Source: Acanthaster planci (lineage: Eukaryota > Echinodermata > Asteroidea > Valvatida > Acanthasteridae). Taken from it: DNA of 64,000 bases. The position numbers and the translations under genes were made by a program. The stretch spans positions 91,685 through 155,684 of the forward strand of contig NW_019091561.1 in NCBI RefSeq assembly GCF_001949145.1. Direction: 5' to 3'. Below the pieces are notes generated by a model, which was not told the DNA's origin, ran no database searches, and worked only from the letters and a program-made list of their open reading frames with translations. Below, in pieces: positions 1 through 11,138 of the stretch (position 1 is its first letter; the number at the start of each line of letters is the position of its first letter).

Positions 1-794
1 GAAAAACATTTTCAGCAAAAATGTTCTGGCCAGCTTATCCACATTGTTATTCTAATTTGCACACTCTAAAAATGTGCCGACTTGTTTTCATCAAATTCCA
101 GGAAGAAATCTGCCAAGCGATACAGATATTCCATCTTGTCCTCTCAATTTCACCTTGAAATCCAGAAATACTAGACGTGCTGTGGGTAACAAACTGTTTA
201 TTAAGTTAGGGGGCAATTACCACTTGGTTTAAGTTTCAGAAAATATGACATGTTGGTTTTTGTGGGTGTGTATCCCATGGTGGATAGCCAACCTGCAACT
301 AAAGTCATGTCTAATTTGGAGTATACAGCAGATTTCATCATAGGTATCCCACATTCAAAATAATGTTGAATCAGTTCGTCTCTTATGAAAACTATTAAGG
401 AATCAAATATTGTAAATAATCTATTATTAACATTCCGTTATGTGGGATACCGTGCAGGGACAGACAGAAATATTACATAGGCTAATAGACCTAAAGTCGG
501 GCTGTTAACAAGTGAAGTTACGTCTTGAGTAACTAAGTTATCGAGAAAAACAATCTACCCCAACAAAAGTCTATTTTGTTAATTTATTTATGTAGCCAAA
601 ATGGTAGTATTTCAAATTAACGTTACTGAACTGATGTCAGGATATTATTTCTTCCTTCAATTGGAGTTTTGCGCAACTGCAAAGACGAATACATGTACAT
701 CTTCTAGTTCTATTGCTAAAATGAGACATGTACATGTGAAGCGATCAAGGGTCAAAGTTAAAAATACCACTGTGCAATCGTGAAAAAAAAAACA
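1..794. other. No gene recognised
   Basis: AT-rich DNA with only short chance reading frames. I see no splice-bounded exon, no recognisable domain and no clear repeat boundary here. Confidence 0.5.
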
Positions 795-885
795 ATGGGT
801 GACACACGACAGGCGACGCACGTCGGGTGATGCGCGATGCACGACGGGTGATGCGTGATGCACGACGCACGACGGCAGATATGGA
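795..885. repeat. CG-rich minisatellite
   Basis: A short run of degenerate 10-12 base units built on GCACGACG / GGTGATGCG. It stands out as CpG-rich against the AT-rich surroundings. The antisense reading frame through it (657-941) is a by-product of the repeat and is not a gene. Confidence 0.6.
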
Positions 886-959
886 ATTCCAAACTTCCTT
901 GATAAATGGTACATAAACGATTCCCTGTTCACAGTTGTCAATAAAAAGATAACATTGCT

Positions 960-1535
960 GATCTGATCACTATTTTACCCCCCTCCCCTCCCTCTTCCCT
1001 CCCTGGAGGTTGGCCACGGCAGTGGGCAGAGTTGCCCACATCCAGAGACTCTGGCGGCCTACTTCATCCAGTATCCCTTCTCCTTCTCCCCTCTCTAAGC
1101 CTGGCCTGAGTCCAAGGCAGCAGCTCGCCTCGGGGAGATATGGGTCGTAGTCCCTCTGCCTCGTGACTTAGGCCCTCCACCTCTCCCTTTCAGTAACCCT
1201 CCCTGATGAGTTACATAGAATATTTGTTTTAATTAATTTGTCAATAGTGTATTTTTCCTACATGTATTGTATAATTTTCCTAATTTTTTGCTGTAGACTT
1301 GACTGTGTTTCTCTTTGTTTACCCTACTTATACTTGTAGATTTTTTTCTTGTCATAATTTCAACTGTTTACAGTTATTATCAGTTATATTGCATTTCTTT
1401 ATACATTCTCCTGTTTGGGTTTTTTATTCACTTATGTTAAAACAAATCTTTTATCTGTAAATAACTTAATTTTCTTTTAAGTTATGTTATTTTTGTTAAT
1501 TGCAATGGAGCAAAATAAAGTTTCCATTTGAAAAG
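960..1535 (+). mobile_element. Possible LINE 3' tail
   Basis: The segment starts with a pyrimidine-rich tract and GC-richer DNA, becomes T-rich and untranslated-like, and ends with an AATAAA polyadenylation signal near 1514 just before the composite repeat begins. This resembles the 3' untranslated end of a 5'-truncated non-LTR retrotransposon or a retrocopy. No reverse-transcriptase coding sequence is present, so the class is a guess. Confidence 0.3.
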
Positions 1536-1539
1536 TCGA

Positions 1540-2270
1540 AAAAAAGTCTTCTTCCCATTTCTTTTGTACACTGTTTTTCTCTGAAGCACTTTAGTCTCTT
1601 TGCAAGGGTCAATCTTCATCAAAGTTGCCTCAAGCAAAGGCCCTATGGCAAAAATATGCCGCCAAACATGACGTCATGATGACGTCATCATCTGATTTTT
1701 TATTGAATTTTGAGTATTTTTTTTTTCCATAGGTTTCGTACATGTTTTTCAACAGTCCGGCTTCGGCACTTTTATCAATGTGACTGATTATATATTAGGT
1801 GCATACTCTTCGTCCACCAGCTAGAGAGGGTCCGTCAAGAACATTGTGATCATTACGTCATCAGGTGTCACATGACGGGGCATTTAATATGCAAATGTTG
1901 AAGCCCTATATCTCCTGAAATGAATATCCCATTGAGATGAAACTTTGCAAACATCCAGAGGGGAATGTGTGATACATGAAAATTGACCTCATGGAATGAT
2001 GACCAGTTCAGAAAACATGTGACATTAAAGGTGCAACCTTTCAAGCCCTCTATCTCGTAAATTGATTGATTGTCCTAGCAGGTTGAAACTTTGCAGATAT
2101 CTGGAAGGGAATGTGTGATAGACGAAAAATTGACCTTAATGGATGATGACATCATCAGTTGACAAATCACAAACAAACCATGGTAGAATGGACAAGAACT
2201 GGTGTCCCACACACTGCGCAGTGGTTTCTCCTCTTCACTGGTCTCAGCTATTGGGGTGTTCATAAATCTG
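1540..2270 (+). repeat. Composite repeat, module B then module A
   Basis: Module B (about 1544-1850) has a phrase beginning ctttgcaagggtcaatctt, two overlapping TGACGTCA palindromes near 1669-1692, and a region where a gtttttcaacagtccgg phrase follows the gtttcgtacatg phrase. Module A (about 1880-2170) has two degenerate copies of the unit marked by atatctcctgaa, a ttgaaactttgca phrase and a gatgacatcatcag phrase. The same modules recur at 14590-14900, 16150-17110, 39465-45320 and 57850-58640. No coding capacity was found. Confidence 0.7.
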
Positions 2271-2299
2271 GAAACTGAATAGCATTACTGTACTCCAGG

Positions 2300-4129
2300 G
2301 ATGGTCCAAGGTGCTGTGTATGGGTAGTTCCTCATCCACTTTGTGGGTATCACTGGCGGAGCTTAATGACTGTATGGGTTAACCCACATCGGCATAACAA
2401 GAACAGGGGGTTTGGTGCCTGCATGGGGTACATCTGCGGTGGGGTAAGTGAAACTGCATCTACCTGTGGGTACATGCTGTGCGTAGATGGAATTCCCAGC
2501 TGGTCATACTCAAATATTCTGGGTGGATGCCGATTGCGTGTTGGTCTTTCTTGGACCTCCGGGTGGGTATAGTCCTCAGGATCGGCAAGGCCCTCAGTGG
2601 AAGGAGTAGCATCATCTGCTGTGGTGTCAGGGCTTTCTGGTTGTAGTGTAGCTGTTGGCTGGATGTCTGGAACTGCATGGTTGCTTTCAGGAGCTGCATC
2701 GTGTGTTGCAGAGTCAAGACCAGCTGGATCATGTCGTCCACATCCAGCCCGGTTGGGGCCCGAGCAAAGGGCGCAGCTTCTGGATTGAGTTCCTGGTTGA
2801 CATCTAGCTGACCTGTCGGAGTGGCCATCACTAGGTGGGGCTCATCATCGGAGCTCTCATCTGCATCATCAAAGCGCTGGTGGGGGTCAGGTGGCCATTG
2901 CCGGGCTCTCTTTGTTCGTGCTGGCTGATGAGTTCACTGGGGGCATCCTCCCATAGCACACTGTCACAGGGCAAAAGGAGGTTGCGACGGATGACCCAGG
3001 ATTTGGTACTACCTTGCTCAGCCATCACCTCGTAGACCGGAGAATCTTCCCCTCTCCACCGCTGCACCACATATACTTTATCCTCCTAGTATGACCACAG
3101 TTTGCCTGGACCTGGATGGCATGCGGACAAGCACTCTGTCACCAGGCTGAAGGACAGAGCTGTGGACCCTCAGCTCATGATATCTTTTATTTTGCTCACT
3201 GGACTTTGCTGAATTGTGGGCTGCCAGGGCATAAGCCGCTTTCATCTGTGTCTTCCAGCGGCTCACAAAGAGGTTATGATCGTCAGCTGCTGGACCTTCT
3301 TGTTGATCCAACCCGAATGCGATGTCTATGGGCAAGCAAAGTGATCTACCGTATAACAGGAAAAAGGGAGAGAGCCCGGTTGCTGTGTTGCTTGTGCAGT
3401 TGTAGGCATGCATGACCTTCTGCAGTGAGTCTTTCCAGTTGGACTTTTGTTCCTCTGTCGGGGTCCTTAGCATCCCTAGTAGCGTTCTGTTTAGCCTCTC
3501 ACTCTAACCATTCCCTCCGGGATGATATGGGATGGTTCTGGAAAACCTGATCCCTACCAACTCTTGTAGTCTCCGGAAAAGCTTGTTCTCAAACTCTCCT
3601 CCCTGGTCGTGGTGGATCTTTGATAAGTAGCCAAACCGAGGAATAAAATCATTGAAGATTTTATTTGCTACGGACTTTGCAGACTTATCTCGGGTAGCAT
3701 AAGCAACAGCAAACCGTGTGAAGTTGTTAATTAGCACCAGAATGTACTCAAACCCACCCTTACTATGTTCCAGGTGCAGAAAATTGACAGAGACAACTAC
3801 AAAGGGGGCAGTTGTTGTGATAGTGCCCAAGGACTCTTTGTTATGGCGAGCAGGGGGCTTGTCCTTTAGACACTTGCAGACTTGTAGTGCTCCACATCTC
3901 GCTGCAAGTGAGGCCAGAAGAATTGATCCCTTATGAGCTGGAGGACTCGTCCAGAACCCAAATGACCCATGTTGTCGTGAAGTTCTTGGTAAAAGCGGGG
4001 CCTTAACTTAGCTGGGATGACCATCTGGGAGCAGCCGTTGATCCTGCGGTAGAGTACTCCCTTGTCTAGCTTGAGATGTTTCCACTCATGGAGTAGGGCA
4101 ACGGTGTCTGGTAGGTCTTTAGCTACCAT
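2300..4129 (-). pseudogene. Gypsy integrase and C-terminal tail
   Basis: The H2C2 zinc-binding region is at 3866-4129, with [11 protein letters not shown] and [13 protein letters not shown]; the first Cys of the usual CxxC pair is not seen. The catalytic core lies at 3504-3830. The position of the first catalytic Asp reads VNFLHL (codon 3783-3785), so Asp is Asn, while the second motif [13 protein letters not shown] is kept. A stop follows GNG near 3506, before SERLNRTLLG, which carries the Glu. The C-terminal part at 2831-3070 has RRNLLLPC, a motif typical of animal gypsy integrases. The enzyme would have joined element DNA to the genome; this copy cannot. Confidence 0.88.
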
Positions 4130-4221
4130 CGTTTTCGTGGGTCAGTGCCCCTTATGAAGGTAGTTTATTGCCTTTGCTACACACGGATCTTCACTCTGTG
4201 CCCGTTGGACGTCATCTTTGG

Positions 4222-5842
4222 TCAAAAGGACGCTGTCGGAAGATGGAGAGGGCACACTTTGGAGCTCCACCTGGGCGGGGACTGCAGTAGCCCAGACTGT
4301 ATGGCTTCAATCGTAGCATTAATGTCGTCCCTAGAAACTTCCTTGGTACAGTCCTTCATATAGCGATCCATGTCAAGTGGAAGCCTCGAGAGAGTGTCAG
4401 CATCGGCATTGTTCTTTCCTGGGCAGTACTTAATGGTGAAATGAAAGTCCGCAAGTTCGGCAACCCATTGTTGACCCGTTGCATTCAGACAAGCCGCTGA
4501 CAGAACATACGTCAGAGGATTGTTGTCTGTGTAAACCGTGAATGGTGGGGAGTAATACAAGTAGTCTTGAAACTTCTCACAGATCTCCCATTTGAGTGCA
4601 AGGAACTCAAGCTTGCCTGAGTGATAATGATAATTCTGCTCGGCAGGTGTTAGTGTTCGGGATCCATAGGTGATAACTCAAAGCTTTCCCTGTTGTCTCT
4701 GGTACAGCACTGCCCCCAGTCCATCTTGAGAAGCATCTGTATGGAGAATAAAGGGCTCACTGTAATCAGGAAATGCCATGACAGGGGGAGTGACAAGGAA
4801 TTCCAAGAGTATTTCTAGTATTTGTTGATGTTGGGTTGTCCATTCTATTCTGGTCTTGGAGAGTGGATGGCTGGTTTGGTTCTTCATCCTTGCTGTTTTC
4901 TGACCACCTTTTGGCTGCGACTGTTGGTCAGGCTTGAGCAGGGCATACAGTGGCTTGGCAATGGTAGAGAAGCCTTGTATGTAGCCTCGATAGTATCCCA
5001 AGAGTCCCAGTAGCTTCCTCACATCTCCAGCTGTTGTTGGCTTCCTTTTACTCAAAGATTTCATCGCGGAAACATCTGCAGGGTCCAAGTGATGACCTTC
5101 GCAGGATACCAGTCGGCCCAGATAGGGGACTTCTTGCCGAAACAGGCTGCATTTCTTCAGCCTGAACTTGACCCCATTTTCTTTAAGGCATCTCAGGACC
5201 ATCCGCAGGTTCTCCATGTGGCTCTCAAAGTTCTCACCAAGGACCAGCACATCATCCAGGTAGGTCATGGCGATGTCCCCATTGATCCCATCCAGGCACT
5301 TCTCCATATAACGTTGGAATGCTGCAGGGGCATTGGTAAGCCCAAATGGGATTCTAACCCATTCGTACAAGCCCCATGGCGTGATGAAGGCAGTTAGGTG
5401 GCGGCAGATGGTAAGCCTTTCCTTGATCTAGGGTGGAGAACCACTTATTTCCATCCAGCCCATTGAGCACATCTTGGATCCTTGGGATTGGCTGGTGATC
5501 AGGGACCATTTTCCGGTTGAGGCTGCGATAATTGACACAAAGTCGAAGGGAGCCATCCTTCTTTCTCATGCAGACTACTGGTGATGAGTATGATGACGTG
5601 GACTTGGATATCCACCCACGGGTGATAAGATCTGATAGGTATGTACAAACCTCTTGATGCATTGGCCTTCGGATGGAGTTGTATGTCTTGCAGACTGGCT
5701 CCTCATCGTGAAGTTTAATTTTCATCTGCAAGTGTCTGATACACCCGAGGTCTGTGTTGTCCCTGGCAAAAGCAGCAGATTCTTCTCTTAAGATTTTTTC
5801 AACTGCAGTCATCTGAGAGGGTGGGAGATGGCTCAGATCCAC
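4222..5842 (-). pseudogene. Gypsy reverse transcriptase and RNase H
   Basis: The RT N-terminal half is at 5354-5842 and has SPVVCMRKKDGSLRLCVNYRSLN, shown here only by its key parts, and the FSTLDQGKAY motif with the first catalytic Asp. A frameshift near 5370 leads into the second half (4678-5370), with IPFGLTNAPAAFQ and the intact YLDD catalytic box in TYLDDVLVLGE. The connection region has the HTDASQDGLGAVLYQ motif. RNase H continues at 4222-4560 with YTDNNPLTYV and ADADTLSRLP after another break. The product would copy element RNA into DNA in cytoplasmic particles. Frame breaks make it inactive. Confidence 0.92.
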
Positions 5843-5959
5843 CGGAGGTGTCCAATCATCTGCAGCTGGGGTGTAATCAGAAAGTGAGTTGATCTGTTGC
5901 TTAGGTCCTGGCTTTTCTCTCTACTCCGAGAAGGTGGACGGGTCTACTGAGTATACTGA

Positions 5960-6622
5960 CTAGATTAAGTCAATACTGCCGAGTTGACTCCAGCATGGAA
6001 GAGTGATGTCACGGTTGGTGCAATTTCTAACCCAAATCCCTACAGGGCAGGATGAAGGTTTGCCAGTCCTCACAGTACAGAGTGTTTCTTGTTCTGGCAT
6101 CTGTATGACTTGCACAAGCACTTTGGCTCGGTCCCATCTCAAGGTGGTCATGGCCCCCAGCAGGAGATCATTTGCACCACTTCCATAGGACTTAATTGCC
6201 TCTTCGATCACGTTGAAACCGATGATAGGGTGGAGGAGGAGGTCTTCAGTTACAAGAGCAGGAAACTGGATGGAGGTATTGTTGGACTTCTCTGCTAGTA
6301 AAGCAAGGTTAACGTCAATCCATCCCAAGAAAGGGATTGAGGTCACATTGGCAACCTTCAAGTCTAACCCCTCAGGACAGTCAAGGAGCTCCGAGATGGG
6401 TCAGTCAGGAGTGTCCTTTAGGTTGCTATTTACCCAGGAAAGACTGAGTATCGATATTTGGGCACCTGTATCCCAAAGAACTGTTGTTGGAACATCATTG
6501 ATGATACACTGGACAACACACTTCTTTCCAACCAGATTCCTGACTCGTGCCCTCTTGGTAGTCACTTTGCGCGCCAGTTGATTAACTCTTGTAGGGTTTT
6601 GTGGTTGTTGGGACATTCCCAC
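5960..6622 (-). pseudogene. Gypsy aspartic protease region
   Basis: The retropepsin-like motif is VLWDTGAQISIL at 6401-6622, with the catalytic Asp in DTGA. After a stop the domain continues at 5960-6361 with IPFLGWIDVNL and HPIIGFNVIEE, which match the flap and C-terminal half of gypsy proteases. The family cleaves the Gag-Pol polyprotein. It sits between the zinc knuckle (6631-7062) and the RT (5842), as expected. Confidence 0.8.
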
Positions 6623-6630
6623 TGCTGGGA

Positions 6631-7833
6631 CTACGCCCTGTCCCTTGGGAGCAACCCTCTGTCATTTCCCTGTGGCTTCGATCTCTTCTTTTGCTTGCAT
6701 CCACATGCAAAGTGCTCTGAGGACCCGCAGTGATAACAGTGATCGCAGGTGTCACTTTGTTGTTCCCGGGAACATTTCTCACAGCCTTGGCGGGGTTTGG
6801 TACGCTGGTGCTCTCCTTGACGGGGTTCTTGTTTCTGTTGTAGTTGTTGCTGAAGTGCAGCTACTTGACCATTCAGGGGGGCCAAATTAGCAATGCCAGC
6901 TCTGAGGGCAGTAATTTCCGTCATCAGAATGCCTGGCTTCGGACTTTCCTTCCGCTTTGGCTCTGCCACATCAACTTCCTGTACTGCTGTGAATCTGGCC
7001 GGATAGAGCTTGGCCCGCCTCTCATATTCCAGACTTGAGAAAACATTCATTTTCTCAAACAAAACCTCATCTGGTGTCTCAGGATCATCAAGATAGGGCG
7101 GAGCTCTGTTTTAATGGCCTCGCTATGTAGACCCATTAGTAGAGTGTGACAAAACATCTCATGGACTAACTGTGGCTCATAGCACAGTTTTGACTCGACT
7201 TCTTGGCTGGCAAAGATCACCTTCTGTCAGATGTTAAATGCTCAAAGTAGAAATGCCTGTGGCGTCTCCGCATCTTGTGTGAGCTGTGATAACTCCTTAA
7301 ACAATTCAGTTGCCTCCCGTTCCTGGTAGTGAGAATGAATGATCCGTCTCAGGCTTGGGAGAGAGATCTTGTTTCTTCCCTCAAAGTTACCGCGGAGTTC
7401 GGACCCTGGAACAATGGCGCGAATGACGGCATGCACAATGTCCTGTCCGAATAGCCTTTCTCTTGCCCTGTTTCAATGTGGTTTGTGAGGCTAGCAAAAG
7501 TTAGGCGATCCTATTGGCCTGGTTCCCCGATTTGTCCTTAGATTGTGAATTCTCGCCGGATCAAACTCATGATGTGGGCGGTTCAGGGGGCGTCAGTCCC
7601 TCGATGAATTTCTCTAGCTTTGGTAGAATTTCCAGACCACCATCTTCCTGGTCCTGGATGTCATCACTATTGAGATGGCTGATCACTTTCCGGGCCAGTC
7701 GGAGGCAGCAGTTGGTCTGTGCAGCTGCATCTCCAACATCCGCTTTGAGTTGCTGGCACACCCCAAGGAGTTGTTCAACAGAAAGACTGCTGAGGCAGGT
7801 GGTCAGCCGTCCAACAATTTCGAGCGATTCCAT
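6631..7833 (-). pseudogene. Gypsy gag with CCHC zinc knuckle
   Basis: The probable gag start is the Met at 7831-7833 (MESLEIVGRL...). The N-terminal block (7567-7833), a central block (7242-7436) and a C-terminal block (6631-7062) are in different frames. The C-terminal block has a zinc knuckle, CYHCGSSEHFACGC (C-x2-C-x4-H-x4-C), followed by basic residues, as in nucleocapsid domains that bind element RNA. At least two frame breaks separate the blocks. Confidence 0.8.
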
Positions 7834-8097
7834 CTTGGGATATTAAACGGCACAGATGGGTTGATGACGTCACTGGAGCTGCAGTTCCTGTTCAAAGGTG
7901 CAAGGCAATCCCAGTAAGGCGATCCCTCTCCTCTCTCCAGTGCTGCACACGTTCAGTCAACTCGTCTTCCCACCAGCTGTCTGTGTCCCTCCCGGTTATT
8001 GGCTCATCATCAAGCAGTAGCAGGTAGTATAGAATCCGTATTGCTGGATGAATGCATGTTGTCCGGTTGAACGCAAAGGGTGGCACTGGACACATCT

Positions 8098-8115
8098 ATC
8101 CCTCTCGTGCCTCCA
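8098..8115 (-). promoter_or_regulatory. Primer-binding site of the gypsy element
   Basis: On the minus strand the sequence TGGAGGCACGAGAGG begins four bases inside the putative LTR edge. Many animal gypsy elements carry a TGG-starting, TTTGGAGGC-type tRNA primer site directly after the 5' LTR. The exact tRNA is not identified. Confidence 0.5.
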
Positions 8116-8119
8116 AAGA

Positions 8120-8500
8120 TGTAGTACCCCCTTTGGGGGAGTGTGTCAGTAGATAAAACTGGAATCAATATCTTTGACTGTGGACAAAGGGAAAAAAAGG
8201 ACACTTGCTGATTGTGGTGTTCACTTAAGCAATGGTCTGCCTCAAGTGTTTAATTCTAACAATTCTGATACTTTGAATTAAACAGAGACATGAATTTATA
8301 CCGAGGATATATAATTCACCTAAAATTACTCACTAGAAGTGATCCTCTTAGTGCATTTGTCACACTTCCTATGGCATTGTGTTCTTGTCAGTACAGGGTG
8401 CAGGAAACAACACTTCAAACTCACACGGCCAATATCCTGCCTCTATAAAGTTTTACATAAACAACATTCCTTGGGACAAAGCCCACATGTGCACAGACCT
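8120..8500 (-). mobile_element. Probable 5' LTR of the gypsy element
   Basis: The inner edge on the minus strand ends ...GGGGGTACTACA, fitting the CA end of an LTR. A TATA-like stretch (CTTTATAGAGG on the minus strand, near 8440-8450) would lie in the U3/R area. The outer edge cannot be set because there is no partner LTR; 8500 is an estimate. Confidence 0.4.
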
Positions 8501-8606
8501 AGTTCCCTAGCTGAGACTTGTCTCTCACAAGTAAAAAAACACACATCTGTCCTACTGGGCTGGGCCAATAAACTATCCCAGGCTAATCTCTCCTCTACAC
8601 ATCACG

Positions 8607-9431
8607 ATGGCACAATTCGACATACTAGCACCACCACCATTAGATATGGCAGATCGCAGCCTGGCAATGAGCTGGAAGAAATTTGCAGAAAACTTTGCAA
8701 ATTTTGCCATTGCAACAGGAGTCCACAAGAAGGACGACACCACATGAGTTGCCACTCTGTCAGCTGTTATCTGCCAAAATGCTGTCGATACATACAACAC
8801 CTTCACCTGGGCCGAGGAAAGAGACAAGAACAACTTTGACCAGTTCTTCAACAAATTTGCCACATTTTGCAAGGGCAAAAAGAATACAACATACGAGCAC
8901 TACTTATTAAACAGCTGCAGCCAACTGGAAGGAGAAACCATTGAAACATTCGTAACAGCCCTTAAAACACTCGCCGAAACTTGTGAGTTTGGAGAGTTAA
9001 GAGATTCACTCATTCGAGACCGCATCATCCTGGGCACAATGATCAAAGCATCCAGAAACGCCTACTGAGAGATGCGAACCTAACACTAGACAAAGCCATT
9101 ACCATCATACGAGCTGCAATGAATGCATCAACGCAACTGAATCACATGGCCGGGAAAACTCAATCCATCTATGCAGTCCAGCAACTACCAAAGCGCCATC
9201 CCAAACCTACGCTGCAAGCAGACGCAAGGCAAGCAACAACCTGCTACAACTGTGGAGGAACATACCCACTCACCGGGACCAGGGGTGTCCAGCCAAGGGG
9301 GAAACATGCTCCTTTTGCCACAAGAAGAACCATTTTGCAAAGTATTGCAGAAGCAGGAAGGATCAGACCCTACAAGCGAACTCAATCAGCATAGCACAGC
9401 TGAACGGGGATCTAACTTCACCAGATGACAT
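8607..9431 (+). pseudogene. Gag remnant of a second LTR retroelement
   Basis: From ATG 8607 the translation has several in-frame blocks separated by stops and frameshifts. They include a capsid-like stretch with NFDQFFNKFATFCKGKKN and, at 9230-9390, a Cys-rich nucleocapsid-like region starting CYNCGG and continuing (in another frame) CSFCHKKNHFAKYC. This paired CCHC style is typical of Mag-like Ty3/gypsy gag proteins. The block ends with a stop at 9450-9452 or just before. No protease, RT or integrase follows. Confidence 0.7.
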
Positions 9432-9836
9432 CGATGAGGAAAATGCATTCTAAATTGTGTTATCAGCAAGACAAGTAATAACATGAACAAACATCGTGTT
9501 ATCAACAACACCATTGTGTTATCAACAACACTGAATCGAAAAAAAAGCAGCAACTGAAAGCAGCAACTGCAACTGTGTTAATACCAACACCATCATTGTG
9601 TTACCAATGACACGAATGACACTGAACTTGCAAAAGCAGTAACAGTGACTGTGTTAATAACAATACTATAATTAGAGTAACCTCTCCTGTCATATTCTAC
9701 TTAAAGCATTATATGAATTTAGGACCTTTTAGAAAATCAACCAAGTAACTGACCCTAACAATAGACTTGCAAACACCTGTTTTGTATCCTCAACTAGGTT
9801 TATTCATTCACAGGCTAATACACACTTGTTCATTCT
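9432..9836 (+). other. Spacer between gag and LTR, no pol
   Basis: Low-complexity DNA rich in near-repeats of tgtgttatcaacaacac, then ordinary AT-rich sequence. Nothing here resembles a pol domain. It connects the gag remnant directly to a polypurine tract and LTR. Confidence 0.5.
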
Positions 9837-9850
9837 AAGGTGAGGAGGGA
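9837..9850 (+). promoter_or_regulatory. Polypurine tract
   Basis: The purine-rich run aaggtgaggaggga ends exactly where the LTR-like TGTAGTATCC begins. This is the usual plus-strand primer position of LTR retroelements and marks the following LTR as the 3' copy. Confidence 0.6.
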
Positions 9851-10099
9851 TGTAGTATCCTGCACTCTTAAAGATCCACTCCTGACCACCATAACTCTAC
9901 GCAGCAACAGTACCCATTTTAGAATGTCCTTGTAGCTCTGCCCTGCTCTGGATCCTAATAGCCCACCTGTTATACATCAATCATTGTACCCGAATAGAAT
10001 GTACATGCATATAATATAGTTGTACTCCTGTATCTGACACACATTAAACCAAGCAACCATCAGAACAACTCACGCTTGTGTCGAGTACACAATATTACA
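9851..10099 (+). mobile_element. 3' LTR of the gag-only element (249 bp)
   Basis: It begins TGTAGTATCC and ends AATATTACA, giving TG...CA ends directly after a polypurine tract. A TATA-like ATATAATATAG lies near 10010. I found no matching 5' LTR before the gag at 8607, so the element is 5'-truncated or rearranged. Confidence 0.6.
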
Positions 10100-11138
10100 G
10101 GGACCCGTATCAGATGGATACAAAAAAGCTGGAGGCTGCACCGGAAATAATTCCTGATGTGCAGTGGAACGACATCTACATGATCACATCTATATGATTT
10201 CAACCCCAAGCCAGCACAAAAAGGAAGACATAAGAGTAAGATTACTCCAGCTTTTTCCAGTAAAAACTTGTTTGCCTAGGTCTGTTTTAATTTGAATAAA
10301 CCAAAGAAAAGAAAGAAACAAGGGAATTAGAGAACAAATTTCCAAAACGTCATGAACGTTGATCCTTTCTAGTTTAACTTAAGTATAAATTTTACAACTG
10401 AACTTGATCCCCACCAAATTCAGTCCGCAAACAGCCAGATCTGTGGCCTACTGACTGCACCAAGGCAGAGTCAGGCTGTTTTTTCTGGTTTTCAATTTAG
10501 TTACAATCTAGGGTTTACTCAAGCCCCTCCAGGAAAAGCCTTGGGCGCTGGAGGCTCTTGTCATGCTGGCCTTGCCACAAAATGCATTCCCTATAGTTAT
10601 TGCTGCTCCAAACTCAGTAACTATAACGTTAGTAATTAGCCCCCCCCCCAACAATGTCTGTTAACTGTTGGCATGGTTGGTGAATTACTTTGTAGTTGGA
10701 TGCCTAGATTTATACTAGGACCTAGTGTGTTTTGGGTTTAATTCAATTTAATAATAAGCCTTCAAAACATACAGTATTTGAATTTAAGACCTACTATATA
10801 AATGATGATGCCAGTTCAGTAAGGTGAAATAAATGACCTTGATATTTCAGCCATTATTCCTGGTTGCTGAGTTTTTACATTTTAAAATAACTTAGTTGCA
10901 GATCGTGGCAAGTTCTGGGTGCAGACCCACTTTCTTGAGGTTTCAAAACATCCAATTAATTGCAATCTTAGGCAATCATAGGGCAACAACTTCTATAGGC
11001 TGTCAAATCTTAGTGCTGCACAGAAATTAATCGCTTCTTAGAATTGACAAGTATGATTATTAGAAAAACTACCTTAACATACACTGTTCTAATCAGGAAT
11101 TTAATGACCATCAATGTTTGAGAATGTGTTTCTGAAAG
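10100..11138. other. No gene recognised
   Basis: Mostly AT-rich DNA. A 27-codon open frame at 10114-10197 (MDTKKLEAAPEI...) looks protein-like, but it has no splice sites or match that I can name. It could be a fragment of an old coding exon. Confidence 0.4.

Larger units (their letters stand above)
2280..8119 (-). mobile_element. Decayed Ty3/gypsy LTR retrotransposon (internal region)
   Basis: Reading leftwards on the minus strand the order is gag with a zinc knuckle, aspartic protease, reverse transcriptase, RNase H and integrase, which is the standard Ty3/gypsy order. The last coding block (about 2485-2553) has the FEYDQLGIP tail often seen at the end of animal gypsy Pol. Every domain is broken by frameshifts or stops, so the copy is dead. 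A primer-binding site and the inner edge of a 5' LTR are visible at 8098-8120. I found no matching 3' LTR to the left, where the composite repeat begins, so the 3' end is truncated. Confidence 0.9.

Noticed and set aside
4145-4363. Plus-strand frames inside the gypsy element
   Set aside because: Antisense shadows of RT, RNase H and integrase coding.
10114-10197. 27-codon plus frame MDTKKLEAAPEI...
   Set aside because: Protein-like but too short, without splice sites or a recognisable family; noted only in the region entry.
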